Numbered from the stretch's first letter, positions 35,280-45,904 are shown. The stretch: 64,000 nucleotides of DNA from Kitasatospora viridis (GCF_007829815.1 NZ_VIWT01000004.1:186001-250000); one strand, 5' to 3'. Notes: generated by a model not told the origin, from the letters alone. Numbers and translations: made by a program.

Positions 35280-38200
35280 GTGAACGGTGGTTTCGGCCGG
35301 CGGGCCGAGGTGGCGGACGAGGCCGCACGGCAGGAGCCCGGGCCGGACCCGACCGGGGACCCAGGGCCCGATCCGGCGGCGGACTCCGTACACTGCCCGA
35401 CGTCCTTCGCCCAGGAACGCCTCTGGTTCCTGGACCAGTTGCGGCCGGGGGCGGTCGACTACCTGCTGCCGCTGGCCCTGCGGATCGGCGGTCCGCTGGA
35501 CCCGGAGGCCCTGGTCCGCGCGGTGCAGGCCGTGCTGGAGCGGCACGAGGTGCTGCGGACCCGGTACCCGGCGGTGCACGGCGCGCCGGTGCAGGAGATC
35601 GCCCGGCAGGCCGAACTTCCGTTCGAGCACGTCGATCTGACGCACCTTCCGCCCGAGCAGCGGGAGGCCGGGGCGCGCGAGATCGTCGACCGGGGCACCC
35701 GGCGCCCGTTCGACCTCGCCACCGAGCTGCCGCTGCGGCTGACCCTGGTGCGCCTGGCCGAGGACGAGCACCTGCTCTTCCTGCTGGTCCACCACATCGC
35801 CATGGACGGCTGGTCCTGGGACGTGCTGGCCCGCGAACTCGACGCGTTCTACGGTGCCTTGAGCGGCAGCGGCGGGCCGGCGCCGGAGCCGCTGCCGGTG
35901 CAGTACGCCGACTTCGCGCTCTGGCAGCGCGAGTACCTGTCCGGCGAGCGACTGGAAGGCCAACTCGCCTACTGGCGCGACCGGCTGGCCGGGCTGCAGC
36001 CGCTGGTGCTGCCCACCGACCGGCCCCGGCCGGCGGTCTGGGACGCCGCCGGCGACGCCGTCGACTTCGAGCTCGACCCCGAACTGGTCAAGTGGGTGCG
36101 GGCATTGGCCCGGGAGCACGGTGCGACGCCGTTCATGGTGCTGCTCGCCGCCTACCAGGCGCTGCTGGCCCGCCACAGCGGCCAGCACGACATCGCGGTC
36201 GGCACGCCGGTGGCCGGCCGGCCGCTGGTGGAGGTCGAGGACCTGCTCGGGTTCTTCGCCAACACCCTGGTGCTGCGCGCCGACCTGTCCGGCTCGCCGT
36301 CCTTCCTCGACCTGCTGGCCCAGGTGCGGGAGACGGCGCTGGACGCCTTCGCCCACCAGGACCTGCCCTTCGAGCGGCTGGTCGACGAACTCGCCCCCGA
36401 GCGGGAGCTCTCCGGCAACCCGCTGTTCCGGGCCTCGTTCGTGCTGCAGAACGCCGCCTCCCGGCCGTTCACCCTCCCCGGCCTGGACGTGCAGCCCTAC
36501 CCGGCCGGCGGGGCGGGCGCGGCCTTCGACCTGACGCTGCAACTGCTGGAGGACGAGGGCGGCGCGCTGACCGCCTCGCTGCGGTACGCCGACGCGCTGT
36601 TCGACCGAACCACCGCGGCCCGGCTCGCCGAGCACTACGTCCGGCTGCTGCGCGGCGTGCTGGCCGACCCCGGCGCGCCGCTGGCCCGGGCCGAGCTGCT
36701 CTCGGCCGAGGAGCGGACCCAGCTGGTGGACGGCTGGAACGACACGGCGACGGAGTTCCCCTCGGGGGCCTGCGTGCACGAGCTGTTCGAGCAGCAGGCC
36801 GCGCGCACCCCGCAGGCCGTCGCGGTGGCCTCGGAGAGCGGCTCGCTGACCTACGCCGAGCTGGACGCCTGCGCCGACCGGCTGGCGCACCGCCTGCGGG
36901 CGAGCGGCGTCGGCCCGGAGGTGCTGGTCGCGCTGCGCCTGCGGCGCGGGCCCGCGCTGGTGGTCGCCGTGCTCGCGGTGCTGAAGGCCGGCGGCGGGTA
37001 CCTGCCCACCGATCCGGGCCACCCGGCGGCGCGGGTGCTGGAGCTGCTCACCGACTCGGCCGCCGCGGTGCTACTCACCGAGGACGGGCTCGGGCCCGCG
37101 CCGGAGGGCTGGCCCGGCCGCACGCTGCTGCTCGGCGAGGACGCGGCGGACCCGACGGCGCAGCCGCTCGTTCCGGCCCCGGCGGCCGGAGCGCCCGCCG
37201 CGCCGGACAACACCGCGTACGTGATCTACACCTCGGGCTCGACCGGGCGCCCCAAGGGCGTCGTCATCACGCACCGCAACCTGGTCAACTACGTGACCTG
37301 GGCCGCCGCCGCCTACCGGACCGGCGGCTGGGGCACCCCGCTGTACTCCTCGCTCGCCTTCGACCTGCCGGTCACCTCGCTCTTCCCGGCCCTGCTGTCG
37401 GGCAGCACCGTGACGCTCACGCCCGACGGCGGCACCGGCCTGGACGAGCTGGCCCGTGCCCTGCGCGAGGACAGCTTCGACCTCGTCAAACTGACGCCCG
37501 CCCACCTGGCCGTGCTGGGCGCGGCGCTGCCGCCCGGTGCGCTGAGCGGCACCGCCCGACTGGTGGTCGGCGGCGAGATCCTGACGGGCCGTCAGCTGGA
37601 CCCGTGGGCCCGGCACGCCCCCGACACGGTGGTGATCAACGAGTACGGGCCCACCGAGGCGACCGTCGGCTGCTGCGTCTTCGAGTGCCGGGCCGCCGAC
37701 CTGGATCCCGGGGCCGTCCCGATCGGCCGCCCGATCGCCAACACCCGGCTGTTCGTGCTGGACGAGGAGCTGGCGCCGGTGCCGGTCGGCGTGGTCGGCG
37801 AGCTGTACATCGGCGGCGCCGGACTGGCCCGCGGCTACCTGGGCCGCCCCGGCCTGACCGCCGACCGGTTCGTGCCGGACCCGTTCTCGGCGGTTCGGGG
37901 CGATCGTCTGTACCGGACCGGCGACCTGGTCCGGTACCGCGCCGACGGCGTCCTGGAGTGCCTGGGGCGGGTGGACGACCAGGTCAAGATCCGCGGCTAC
38001 CGGATCGAGCCCGGCGAGATCGAGGCCGTGCTGAACGAGCACCCGGCCGTGCGCGGGTCCGCCGTCGCGGTCCAGGGCGAGCCGGACGACCGGCGGCTGG
38101 TGGCCTACCTGGTCGCCGCCGAGGGTGCCCGGCCGGACCCGGACGAGCTGCGCGACCACCTGGCCCGGCGGCTGCCCGAGCACATGGTCCCGACCGTGTT

Positions 38201-41200
38201 CACCGCCCTGCCGGCGATCCCGCTGGGCGCCAGCGGGAAGGTCGACCGGGCGGCCCTCCCCCACCACGCGGCCGGCCGACTGGAGTCGGCCCGCGCGCAC
38301 CTGGCGCCGCGCACGGAGCTGGAGCGCGGCGTCGCCGCCGTGTGGGCCGAGTTCCTGGACGTGCCGCGGATCGGGGTGCACGACGACTTCTTCGCGCTGG
38401 GCGGCCACTCGCTGCTCGCCACCCGGGTCGCCTTCCGGCTGCGCGAGGAGTTCGGCGTCGAGCTGGCGCTGAGCGAGGTGTTCGCCGCCCGGACGGTGGC
38501 CCGGCTCGCCGAGCTGATCGCGGCCGACGACGGCCGCCGGCACCCCGCCGTGCGCCGCGTGGACCGGGACCTGCCGCTGCCGCTCTCCTTCGCGCAGCAG
38601 CGGATGTGGTTCCTCGACCGGCTGGCCCCCGGCGCCACCGACTACCTGGTGCCGGTGCCGCTGCGGCTGGGCGGCCCGCTGGACGAGCGGGCGCTGCGCG
38701 CGGCGCTCGACGAACTGCTCTCCCGGCACGAGGTGTTGCGCACCCGCTACGTCGAACAGGGTGACGCACTGGTCGCGCTGGTCGACCCGCCCGGGCCGCT
38801 GCCGCTGCACCGGCTCGACGCAGCCGACAGCTCCCCGCAGGACGGCGCGGCCCGGATGCGCGAGATCGTCGAGCAGGACCTGGGCCGGCCCTTCGACCTC
38901 GCCCGGCAGCTCCCGGTGCGCGCCACCCTGGCCCGGTTCGCCGACCAGGATCACCTGTTGCTGTTGACCCTGCACCACATCGTCGCGGACGCCTGGTCCC
39001 TGGACGTCCTGGCGGGCGAACTGCGCGACCTGTACGCGGCGTTCCGGGCCGGCGACGGCTCGCCGCTGGCCGCGCCCGCACTCCAGTACGCGGACTTCGC
39101 CGGCTGGCAGCGGGACTGGGCCGAGGGCCCCGCCCAGGCCGGGCAACTCGCCTTCTGGCGCGAGCGGCTGGCGGGCGCCGCCACCCTGGAGCTGCCCACC
39201 GACCGACCCCGGCCGGCCACCCGCGACCCGCGCGGGCACGACCTCCTGCTCACCGTCCCGGCCGAAGTCGCGCGCCCGGTGGTCGAGTTCGGGCGCCGGC
39301 ACGGCGCCACCCCGTTCATGGTGCTGCTCGCCGCCTTCCAGGCACTGCTCGGCCGCTACACCGGCCAGCAGGACATCGTGGTCGGCACGCCGGTGGCCGG
39401 CCGCGGGCACGCCGAGCTGCAGGGGCTGGTCGGACTGTGCGTCAACACCCTGGTGCTGCGCGCCGACCTGTCCGGCGATCCGTCCTTCGCCGGGCTGCTG
39501 GCCCGGGTCAGGGACGGCGCGCTGGCCGCCTACGCCCACCAGGACCTGCCGTTCGAGCAGTTGGTGGACGAGCTGGCCCCGCAGCGCGACCTGTCCCGCA
39601 ACCCGCTCTTCCAGGTCGCCTTCGAGGTGCGCCAGGCCGCCGGCACGCCGTTCGCACTGGCCGGCCTGCGGGTGGAGCCGGTGGAAGTGGCCTGGCCGGT
39701 GGCCAAGTTCGACCTCATGCTGTCCGTGGAGGAGCTGCCCGACGGCGCCCTGCGGTGCTGGTTCGAGTACGCCACCGCGCTGTTCGACCAGGAGAGCGTG
39801 CAGCGGCTGGCCGACCACTACCTCCGCCTGCTGGCGGGCCTCGCCGCCGATCCCGACCGCCCGCTCAGCCGCCTGGAGCTGCTCGCCGCCCCCGAGCTGC
39901 GCCAACTGGAGCAGGCCGCCCGGGGTGCGGTGGTCCGGCGGCCCGACCGGTGCCTGCACGAGCTGGTCGCCGAGCAGGCCGCCGCCACCCCGGGCGCGAC
40001 CGCCGTGGTCCACGGCACGACCGAGTGGACGTACCGCCGGCTCGACGAACGGGCCGACCGGCTGGCCCGGCACCTGATCTCCCTGGGGGCCGGCCCCGAG
40101 GTCCGCGTGGCGGTCGGGCTGCGCCGCGGCCCGGACCTGGTCACGGCGCTGCTGGCGGTCCTGAAGGCGGGCTCGACCTACGTCCCGCTCGACCCCGAGC
40201 ACCCGGCCGCCCGCCGCGAGCACATGCTGCGCGACAGCGGCGCCGCCCTGCTGATCGGCGACGCCTCGGCGGCCCTGCCCGGGTTCCCGGTCGACGTGCT
40301 GCTCGACGGCGGCGACCCGGACTGGTCGACCGCGCGCGACGACACCGCCCTGCCGGCGGTCGACCCGGCCGGCGCCGCGTACGCCGTCTACACCTCCGGT
40401 TCGACCGGCCTGCCCAAGGGCGTGCTGGTGACCCACGAGGGCATCCGCAACCGGGTGTTGTGGACGGTCGAGCGGCACGGCCTGTCGGCCGGCGACCGGG
40501 TGCTGCAGAAGACCTCGATCGGCTTCGACGCGGCGATGTGGGAGTTCCTGGCCCCGCTGGTGTCCGGCGGCACGATCGTGCTGGCGCCCGACGGCGCGCA
40601 CCGCGACCCCGCCGCGATGGTCCGGGCGATGACCGAACACGGCGTCACCGTGCTGCAGTTGGTGCCGTCCGTGCTCAGCACCCTGGTGGAGCAGCCGGAG
40701 CTGGCCGACTGCACCAGCCTGCGCCTGGTCTGCTGCGCGGGCGAACCGCTGCCGGCCCGGCTGTGCGAGCGCCTGCTGGAGCTGGTGCCGGTCGAGCTGT
40801 ACAACACCTACGGGCCCACCGAGTGCTCGATCGACGTCACCGCCTGGCGCTACCAGCCGGACCCGGAGGCCCGCACCGTCTCCATCGGGCTGCCGCTGGA
40901 CAACCTGCGGATCCTGGTGCTCGACGGCGACGACAACCTCGTGCCGGTCGGCGTGCCCGGCGAGTTGACCGTGGCGGGCGTCGCCCTCGCCCGCGGCTAC
41001 CTCGGCCGCCCGGGGCTGACCGCCGAGCGGTTCACCCCCAACCCGTTCCCGCAGGAACCCGGCGATGGGCCCCTCCTGCCCGGCGGCGGGCAAGGAGGGC
41101 GCTTGTACCGCACCGGCGACCGGGTGCGGCGGCACGCCGACGGCCGGCTGGAGTACCTGGGCCGGCTCGACGCCCAGCTCAAGGTCCGGGGCGTGCGCAT

Positions 41201-44200
41201 CGAACCGGGCGAGGTCGAGAGCGCCCTGTGCGCGCACCCGGCCGTCACCGCCGCCGTGGTGGGCGTGCACCGCCGGGACGAGGGCGACCACCGGCTGGTC
41301 GCCCACGTGGTGCCCGCACCCGGCGCGGCGCTCGACCCGCAGCGGCTGCGGGCGCACCTGACCGGCCGGCTGCCGGAGGCGATGATCCCCACCGCCTTCG
41401 TGCTGCTGGAGCGGCTCCCGCTGACCGCCAGCGGCAAGGTCGACCGCGCCGCGCTGCCCGCGCCGGACCTGGACCGGGCGCAGTCGGCGGGCGAGTACGT
41501 CGCCCCGCGCTCCCCCGTGGAGCAGACCCTGGCCGTGCTCTTCGCCGACGTGCTGGGCGTGCGGCGGGTCGGCGCGCACGACGACTTCTTCACCCTGGGC
41601 GGCCACTCGCTGCTCGCCACCCGGCTCGCCTTCCGAGTGCGCACCGCGCTCGGCGTCGAGCTGCCGCTCGCCGAGGTCTTCGCGCTGCGCACGCCCGCCC
41701 GCCTGGCCGAGCTGATCGAGACGGGGTACCGGGGGGTGGAGCTGCCGCCGATCACCCCGGTCGGCGGGGACGGGCCGCTGCCGCTCTCCTCGGCCCAGCA
41801 GCGCCTCTGGTTCCTGGACCGGCTGGAGCCGGGCAGCGCCGAGTACCTGGTGCCGACCGTGCTGCGGCTGACCGGCGAGCTGGACGAGCGGGCGCTCTCC
41901 GGGGCCCTGACCGAGGTGGTCGCCCGCCACCGGGTGCTGCGCACCCGGTACACCGAACAGGCGGGCGTGCCGGCCCAGTTGGTGGACCGTCCGGGCCCGG
42001 TGGAGCCGGCCGTGGTGGACCTGCGGGGGGCCTGCGAGCGCGACGTGCGCTTCGCGGTCGCCCAGGAGACCGCGCTGCCCTTCGACCTGGAGCGCGAACT
42101 CCCGCTGCGGGCCGCACTGCTGCGCACCGGGGACGCCGAGTGGCTGTTCGTCCTGACGCTCCACCACATCGCCACCGACGCCTGGTCCACGGATGTGATC
42201 ACCCGTGAGCTCTGGTCCTGCTACCAGGCCTTCCGCGCCGACCTGCCGGTGCCGCTGGCCCCGCTGACGGTGCAGTACTCCGACTTCGCCCAGTGGCAGC
42301 TGGAGCGGCTCGGCGAGCCGGTGCTGGCCGATCAACTGGCCTACTGGCAGCAGCGGCTGGCCGGGCTGCAACCGCTGGAGCTGCCCACCGACCGGCCCCG
42401 GCCGGCGGTGCGCGACCCGCGCGGCGCGCTACTGACGGTCGACGTCCCCGCGGACCTCGGCCCGGCCGTCGCGGCCCTGGCCCGAGCCCGCTCGGCCACC
42501 CCGTTCATGGTCCTGCTGGCCGCCTTCCAGGTGCTGCTGGCGCGCTACAGCGGGCAGCAGGACATCGCGGTGGGCACCCCGGTGGCCGGCCGCACCCGGG
42601 CCGAGACCGAGGACCTGGTGGGCCTGTTCGTCAACACCGTGGTGCTGCGGGCCGACCTGTCGGCCCAGCCGACCTTCGGCCAGCTGCTGGACCAGGTGCG
42701 GGCCGACGCCGTGCAGGCCTACGCCCACCAGGACCTGCCGTTCGAGCGCGTGGTGGACGAACTGCGGCCCGAGCGCGACCTGTCCCGCAATCCGCTCTTC
42801 CAGGTGATGTTCGACCTGCTGCACGCGCCGCAGAGCCCGCCGGAGCTCGACGGCCTCGGGATCGAGCAGCTGGGCACCGACTGGCAGGTCGCCAAGTTCG
42901 ACCTGACGGTCTCCCTCGGCGAGCGGGCCGACGGCAGCCTGGAGTGCCTCTTCGAGTACTCCACCGCGCTGTTCGACCGGTCCACGGTGCGGCGGATGGC
43001 GGACCACTACCTGCGGCTGCTGCGCAGCGCCCTCGACGCCCCGGACACCCGGGTCGGCGAGCTGGCAATGGTCACCGACCCGGAGCGCCGGCAGCTGCTG
43101 GACGACTGGAGCGGCCGGCCGGCCGAGCGGCCGCGGCGCTGCGTGCCCGAGCTGGTCGCGGCCCGGGCCGCGGCCGCCCCCCACGCGCTCGCCGCGGTGT
43201 TCGCCGGGGAGGACGCGAGCAGCAGCCTCAGCTACGGCGAACTCGACGCCCGCGCCAACCAGTTGGCGCACCACCTGGGCACGCTCGGAGTCGGCCCGGA
43301 GAGCGTGGTCGGCGTCTGCATGGAACGCGGGACCGACGTGCTGGTCGCGCTGCTCGGCGTGCTCAAGGCCGGCGGCTGCTACGTCCCGTTCGACCCCGCG
43401 CACCCCGCCGAACGGCTCTCCTTCATGCTCGACGACGCCGGGGTCCAGGTGGTGCTGACGCACAGCCGCTTCGCCGACCGGGTGGCCGGCGGGCGGGGCC
43501 GGGTGGTCCGCCTCGACGGCGACCGGGCGCAGCTCGACCGGCAGCCCGCCACGGCGCCCGAGGTGACCATCGATCCAGGTCAACTCGCCTACGCCATCTA
43601 CACCTCGGGGTCGACCGGGCAGCCGAAGGGCGTGCTGATCCAGCACGACTCCTACGCCCACCACTGCGAGGTGATCGCCGACGCCTACGGCATCGGCCCG
43701 GACGACCGCGTCGTCCTGCTGTCGGCGCTCACCTTCGACGTGGCGATGGACCAGATGGCGGCCACCCTGCTGGCCGGCGCGACCGTGGTGGTGAGCGACC
43801 CGCTGTTCTGGAGCCCGGCCGAGCTGCCGGACCGGCTGGCCCAGCACCGCGTCACGATCATGGAGATCACGCCGGCCTACTACCGCGAGCTCGTCGCGGG
43901 CCTGGCCCCCGGCGACCAACGGCTCGGCGGGCTGCGGCTGATGAACGTCGGCAGCGACGTGGTCACGGTGGACGACGCGCGGAGCTGGGCCGCCACCGGG
44001 CTGCCTGCCAGGTTCCTGTGCAACTACGGGCCGACCGAGGCCACCGTCACCTGCGTGCTGCACCCGGTGGCCGGCGACCCGGCCGGCGCCCGCGGGGAGT
44101 CGACGCTGCCCATCGGCCGCCCCGTCCCCGGCACCACGGCGTACATCCTGGACCCGGACCTCAATCCGGTGCCGGTCGGCGTCCCGGGCGAGCTCTACCT

Positions 44201-44990
44201 CGGCGGGATCCGGCTGGCGCGCGGCTACCACCGCAGGCCGGGGCTGACCGGGGAGCGCTTCGTTCCCGACCCGTTCGGCGGCGAACCGGGCGGGCGCCTC
44301 TACCGGACGGGCGACCTGGTCCGCTACGCGGCGGACGGGACGATCGAGTTCCTCGGCCGGATCGACCAGCAGGTCAAGATCCGCGGGTTCCGGATCGAAC
44401 TCGGCGAGATCGAGGCGGTGCTGGCACAGCACCCGCGCCTGCGGGCGGTGGCGGTGGTGGCCAGGGAGGTCCAGCCGGGCGACCGGCGCCTGGTCGCCTA
44501 CCTGGTCGGCGAGGACGGCACCGTCCCCGACCCGGCCGAGCTGCGCCTGTTCCTGGGCGACCAGCTCCCGGAGTACATGATCCCCTCGCTCTGGGTGCCG
44601 CTGGCCGAACTGCCGCTCACCAGCAGCAAGAAGGTGGACCGGCGGGCCCTGCCGACCCCGGAGCCGGACCGCGCCCAGCTCACCACCGCCTACCTCGCGC
44701 CCCGCACCCCCCTGGAGACGGCGCTGGCCGGGATCTGGGCCGACATCCTCCGCCTCGACCGGGTCGGGGTGGACGACGGGTTCTTCGACCTCGGCGGGCA
44801 CTCGCTGCTCGCCACCAGGGTGCTGGCCCAGATCCGCCAGGCCTTCGGGGTCGACCTGCCGCTGCGCCGCCTCTTCGAGGCACCGACGGTCGCCCTGCTG
44901 GCCGAGTCCGTCGAGCAGGCCGTCGAGGCGCAGATCGCGGAGCTCTCCGACGAGGAGGTCGAGCGGCTGCTCGCGGCGGAAGGCGAGTAG
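35280..44990 (+). CDS. NRPS, trimodular C-A-T-C-A-T-C-A-T
   Basis: 3236 residues. GTG 35280 is chosen for its strong ribosome site GGAGG six bases upstream. T serines fall near 1043, 2109 and 3174, all in GGHSLLAT. Condensation motifs are HHIAMDGW, HHIVADAW and HHIATDAW; the last two have Ala after the Asp. Specificity residues: module 1 D-L-T-K-V-G-E-V-G, an asparagine code. Module 2 D-A-W-Q-C-A-T-I-D, near the DAWQFGLIDK glutamine code. Module 3 D-V-D-E-M-V-N-V-T, with acidic residues at pocket positions 239 and 278 that suggest a basic diamino acid. The A10 motif of module 3 reads SKKVDR. The C terminus ends in AELSDEEVERLLAAEGE, a likely docking helix. No epimerase or methylase domain is present. 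Confidence 0.94.
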   Translation: MNGGFGRRAEVADEAARQEPGPDPTGDPGPDPAADSVHCPTSFAQERLWFLDQLRPGAVDYLLPLALRIGGPLDPEALVRAVQAVLERHEVLRTRYPAVHGAPVQEIARQAELPFEHVDLTHLPPEQREAGAREIVDRGTRRPFDLATELPLRLTLVRLAEDEHLLFLLVHHIAMDGWSWDVLARELDAFYGALSGSGGPAPEPLPVQYADFALWQREYLSGERLEGQLAYWRDRLAGLQPLVLPTDRPRPAVWDAAGDAVDFELDPELVKWVRALAREHGATPFMVLLAAYQALLARHSGQHDIAVGTPVAGRPLVEVEDLLGFFANTLVLRADLSGSPSFLDLLAQVRETALDAFAHQDLPFERLVDELAPERELSGNPLFRASFVLQNAASRPFTLPGLDVQPYPAGGAGAAFDLTLQLLEDEGGALTASLRYADALFDRTTAARLAEHYVRLLRGVLADPGAPLARAELLSAEERTQLVDGWNDTATEFPSGACVHELFEQQAARTPQAVAVASESGSLTYAELDACADRLAHRLRASGVGPEVLVALRLRRGPALVVAVLAVLKAGGGYLPTDPGHPAARVLELLTDSAAAVLLTEDGLGPAPEGWPGRTLLLGEDAADPTAQPLVPAPAAGAPAAPDNTAYVIYTSGSTGRPKGVVITHRNLVNYVTWAAAAYRTGGWGTPLYSSLAFDLPVTSLFPALLSGSTVTLTPDGGTGLDELARALREDSFDLVKLTPAHLAVLGAALPPGALSGTARLVVGGEILTGRQLDPWARHAPDTVVINEYGPTEATVGCCVFECRAADLDPGAVPIGRPIANTRLFVLDEELAPVPVGVVGELYIGGAGLARGYLGRPGLTADRFVPDPFSAVRGDRLYRTGDLVRYRADGVLECLGRVDDQVKIRGYRIEPGEIEAVLNEHPAVRGSAVAVQGEPDDRRLVAYLVAAEGARPDPDELRDHLARRLPEHMVPTVFTALPAIPLGASGKVDRAALPHHAAGRLESARAHLAPRTELERGVAAVWAEFLDVPRIGVHDDFFALGGHSLLATRVAFRLREEFGVELALSEVFAARTVARLAELIAADDGRRHPAVRRVDRDLPLPLSFAQQRMWFLDRLAPGATDYLVPVPLRLGGPLDERALRAALDELLSRHEVLRTRYVEQGDALVALVDPPGPLPLHRLDAADSSPQDGAARMREIVEQDLGRPFDLARQLPVRATLARFADQDHLLLLTLHHIVADAWSLDVLAGELRDLYAAFRAGDGSPLAAPALQYADFAGWQRDWAEGPAQAGQLAFWRERLAGAATLELPTDRPRPATRDPRGHDLLLTVPAEVARPVVEFGRRHGATPFMVLLAAFQALLGRYTGQQDIVVGTPVAGRGHAELQGLVGLCVNTLVLRADLSGDPSFAGLLARVRDGALAAYAHQDLPFEQLVDELAPQRDLSRNPLFQVAFEVRQAAGTPFALAGLRVEPVEVAWPVAKFDLMLSVEELPDGALRCWFEYATALFDQESVQRLADHYLRLLAGLAADPDRPLSRLELLAAPELRQLEQAARGAVVRRPDRCLHELVAEQAAATPGATAVVHGTTEWTYRRLDERADRLARHLISLGAGPEVRVAVGLRRGPDLVTALLAVLKAGSTYVPLDPEHPAARREHMLRDSGAALLIGDASAALPGFPVDVLLDGGDPDWSTARDDTALPAVDPAGAAYAVYTSGSTGLPKGVLVTHEGIRNRVLWTVERHGLSAGDRVLQKTSIGFDAAMWEFLAPLVSGGTIVLAPDGAHRDPAAMVRAMTEHGVTVLQLVPSVLSTLVEQPELADCTSLRLVCCAGEPLPARLCERLLELVPVELYNTYGPTECSIDVTAWRYQPDPEARTVSIGLPLDNLRILVLDGDDNLVPVGVPGELTVAGVALARGYLGRPGLTAERFTPNPFPQEPGDGPLLPGGGQGGRLYRTGDRVRRHADGRLEYLGRLDAQLKVRGVRIEPGEVESALCAHPAVTAAVVGVHRRDEGDHRLVAHVVPAPGAALDPQRLRAHLTGRLPEAMIPTAFVLLERLPLTASGKVDRAALPAPDLDRAQSAGEYVAPRSPVEQTLAVLFADVLGVRRVGAHDDFFTLGGHSLLATRLAFRVRTALGVELPLAEVFALRTPARLAELIETGYRGVELPPITPVGGDGPLPLSSAQQRLWFLDRLEPGSAEYLVPTVLRLTGELDERALSGALTEVVARHRVLRTRYTEQAGVPAQLVDRPGPVEPAVVDLRGACERDVRFAVAQETALPFDLERELPLRAALLRTGDAEWLFVLTLHHIATDAWSTDVITRELWSCYQAFRADLPVPLAPLTVQYSDFAQWQLERLGEPVLADQLAYWQQRLAGLQPLELPTDRPRPAVRDPRGALLTVDVPADLGPAVAALARARSATPFMVLLAAFQVLLARYSGQQDIAVGTPVAGRTRAETEDLVGLFVNTVVLRADLSAQPTFGQLLDQVRADAVQAYAHQDLPFERVVDELRPERDLSRNPLFQVMFDLLHAPQSPPELDGLGIEQLGTDWQVAKFDLTVSLGERADGSLECLFEYSTALFDRSTVRRMADHYLRLLRSALDAPDTRVGELAMVTDPERRQLLDDWSGRPAERPRRCVPELVAARAAAAPHALAAVFAGEDASSSLSYGELDARANQLAHHLGTLGVGPESVVGVCMERGTDVLVALLGVLKAGGCYVPFDPAHPAERLSFMLDDAGVQVVLTHSRFADRVAGGRGRVVRLDGDRAQLDRQPATAPEVTIDPGQLAYAIYTSGSTGQPKGVLIQHDSYAHHCEVIADAYGIGPDDRVVLLSALTFDVAMDQMAATLLAGATVVVSDPLFWSPAELPDRLAQHRVTIMEITPAYYRELVAGLAPGDQRLGGLRLMNVGSDVVTVDDARSWAATGLPARFLCNYGPTEATVTCVLHPVAGDPAGARGESTLPIGRPVPGTTAYILDPDLNPVPVGVPGELYLGGIRLARGYHRRPGLTGERFVPDPFGGEPGGRLYRTGDLVRYAADGTIEFLGRIDQQVKIRGFRIELGEIEAVLAQHPRLRAVAVVAREVQPGDRRLVAYLVGEDGTVPDPAELRLFLGDQLPEYMIPSLWVPLAELPLTSSKKVDRRALPTPEPDRAQLTTAYLAPRTPLETALAGIWADILRLDRVGVDDGFFDLGGHSLLATRVLAQIRQAFGVDLPLRRLFEAPTVALLAESVEQAVEAQIAELSDEEVERLLAAEGE

Positions 44991-45000
44991 GCATCGCGCG

Positions 45001-45023
45001 AATGGGGGCGCGGCCCCCATTTT
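45001..45023 (+). terminator. Rho-independent terminator after the trimodular NRPS gene
   Basis: AATGGGGGC-GCG-GCCCCCATT gives a perfect 9-bp stem with a 3-base loop followed by TT. It starts 11 bases after the stop codon. Confidence 0.8.
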
Positions 45024-45024
45024 C

Positions 45025-45055
45025 CCGGGCGGCGGGGTGGGCACCCGCCGCCCGG
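45025..45055. repeat. Second hairpin, 12-bp GC stem
   Basis: CCGGGCGGCGGG-N7-CCCGCCGCCCGG is a perfect 12-bp inverted repeat immediately after the first terminator. It may back it up, or form part of the larger folded region that follows. Confidence 0.6.
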
Positions 45056-45064
45056 CCGGGTGGG

Positions 45065-45176
45065 CCGTGCGTGGGCGGGTACCGCCGGTGCGCGGTTCGC
45101 GGGGCCAGCCCCGCGCACCGGCACGTGGCCGACCGGCCGACCCCGGCCCGCACCGGCCGTACCCGCCTACGCACGG
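45065..45176. repeat. Long nested inverted repeat before the LuxR genes
   Basis: Arms of 27 bases (45065-45091 and 45150-45176) pair with two mismatches. Between them lies an inner 7-bp hairpin (CGCGGGG / CCCCGCG, 45098-45115). With the two hairpins upstream, most of the 293-base gap 44991-45283 can fold. No gene is visible in it. It could be a strong transcription barrier, a cruciform, or a leader RNA controlling the LuxR pair; the sequence alone does not decide. Confidence 0.55.
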
Positions 45177-45283
45177 TCCCCCAGGCACCGCGCGCAAATC
45201 TGGGTGCCGGTCACGGATGCCCCGGGCCCGCGGTCCGCGCAGGATCTCCACCGAGACCTGTGCAGCCGACTTGAGGGGTCCCG

Positions 45284-45904
45284 ATGGGTGAGCCAGTGGC
45301 AGTCAGCATCGTCGCGATGGATCCGGTGCTGGGAGCCGGCGTCAGAAGCATGTTGCAGAGTCAGGCCGATGTCGCCGTGGTGCTGCCCGGCGAGCAGTCC
45401 GCGGTCGCGGTCGTCGTCGTCGACCAGGTGGCCCGTCCGGTGCTGGACCTCGTGCGGACGGCCAGGAACGCGGCCCACCGGCCCGAAGTCGTCCTGGTCG
45501 CCACCGATCTGGGCTCCGCCGGGACGATGCACGCGATCACCGCGGGCGCCCGGGGGCTGCTGCGCCGCAGCGAGGCGAGCGCCGACCGGCTGACCCGGAC
45601 GGTGCTCGCGGCCGCCGGCGGCGACTACACGGTGCCGCCCGACCTGCTGGACGGCCTGCTGGAGCAGCGCGCCGCCACCCGCGCGCCCGCCGCCGAGGCC
45701 CCGGCGGCGGCCGGCAGCCTCAGCGACCGGGAGCGCTCGGTGCTGCGGCTGGTCGCCGAGGGCCGCGAGACGGCCGAGATCGCCCGGGAGCTGAGCTACT
45801 CCCCGCGCACCGTGACGACCGTGGTGCACGACATCACCCACCGGTTCCAACTCCGCAACCGCGCCCACGCGGTGGCGTACGCGATGCGGGCGGGGCTGCT
45901 GTGA
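45284..45904 (+). CDS. NarL/LuxR-type regulator with degenerate receiver domain
   Basis: 206 residues. Residues 1-125 resemble a response-regulator receiver (AMDPVLGAGVRSML, VVVVDQV, LVATDLG, ITAGARGLL), but the usual DD pair at the acidic pocket is not clear, so phosphorylation is doubtful. Residues about 140-206 form a LuxR helix-turn-helix: LSDRERSVLRLVAEG, TAEIARELSYSPRTVTTVV. ATG 45284 follows GAGGGG. It overlaps a second, HTH-only gene by four bases, a paired arrangement I believe recurs beside other actinobacterial biosynthetic clusters. Pathway-specific control of the NRPS genes is the likely role. Confidence 0.85.
   Translation: MGEPVAVSIVAMDPVLGAGVRSMLQSQADVAVVLPGEQSAVAVVVVDQVARPVLDLVRTARNAAHRPEVVLVATDLGSAGTMHAITAGARGLLRRSEASADRLTRTVLAAAGGDYTVPPDLLDGLLEQRAATRAPAAEAPAAAGSLSDRERSVLRLVAEGRETAEIARELSYSPRTVTTVVHDITHRFQLRNRAHAVAYAMRAGLL

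Noticed and set aside
45001..45176. CRISPR array or tRNA in the repeat-rich gap
   Set aside because: The repeats are inverted, not regularly spaced direct repeats, and no cloverleaf with a T-loop consensus can be drawn.
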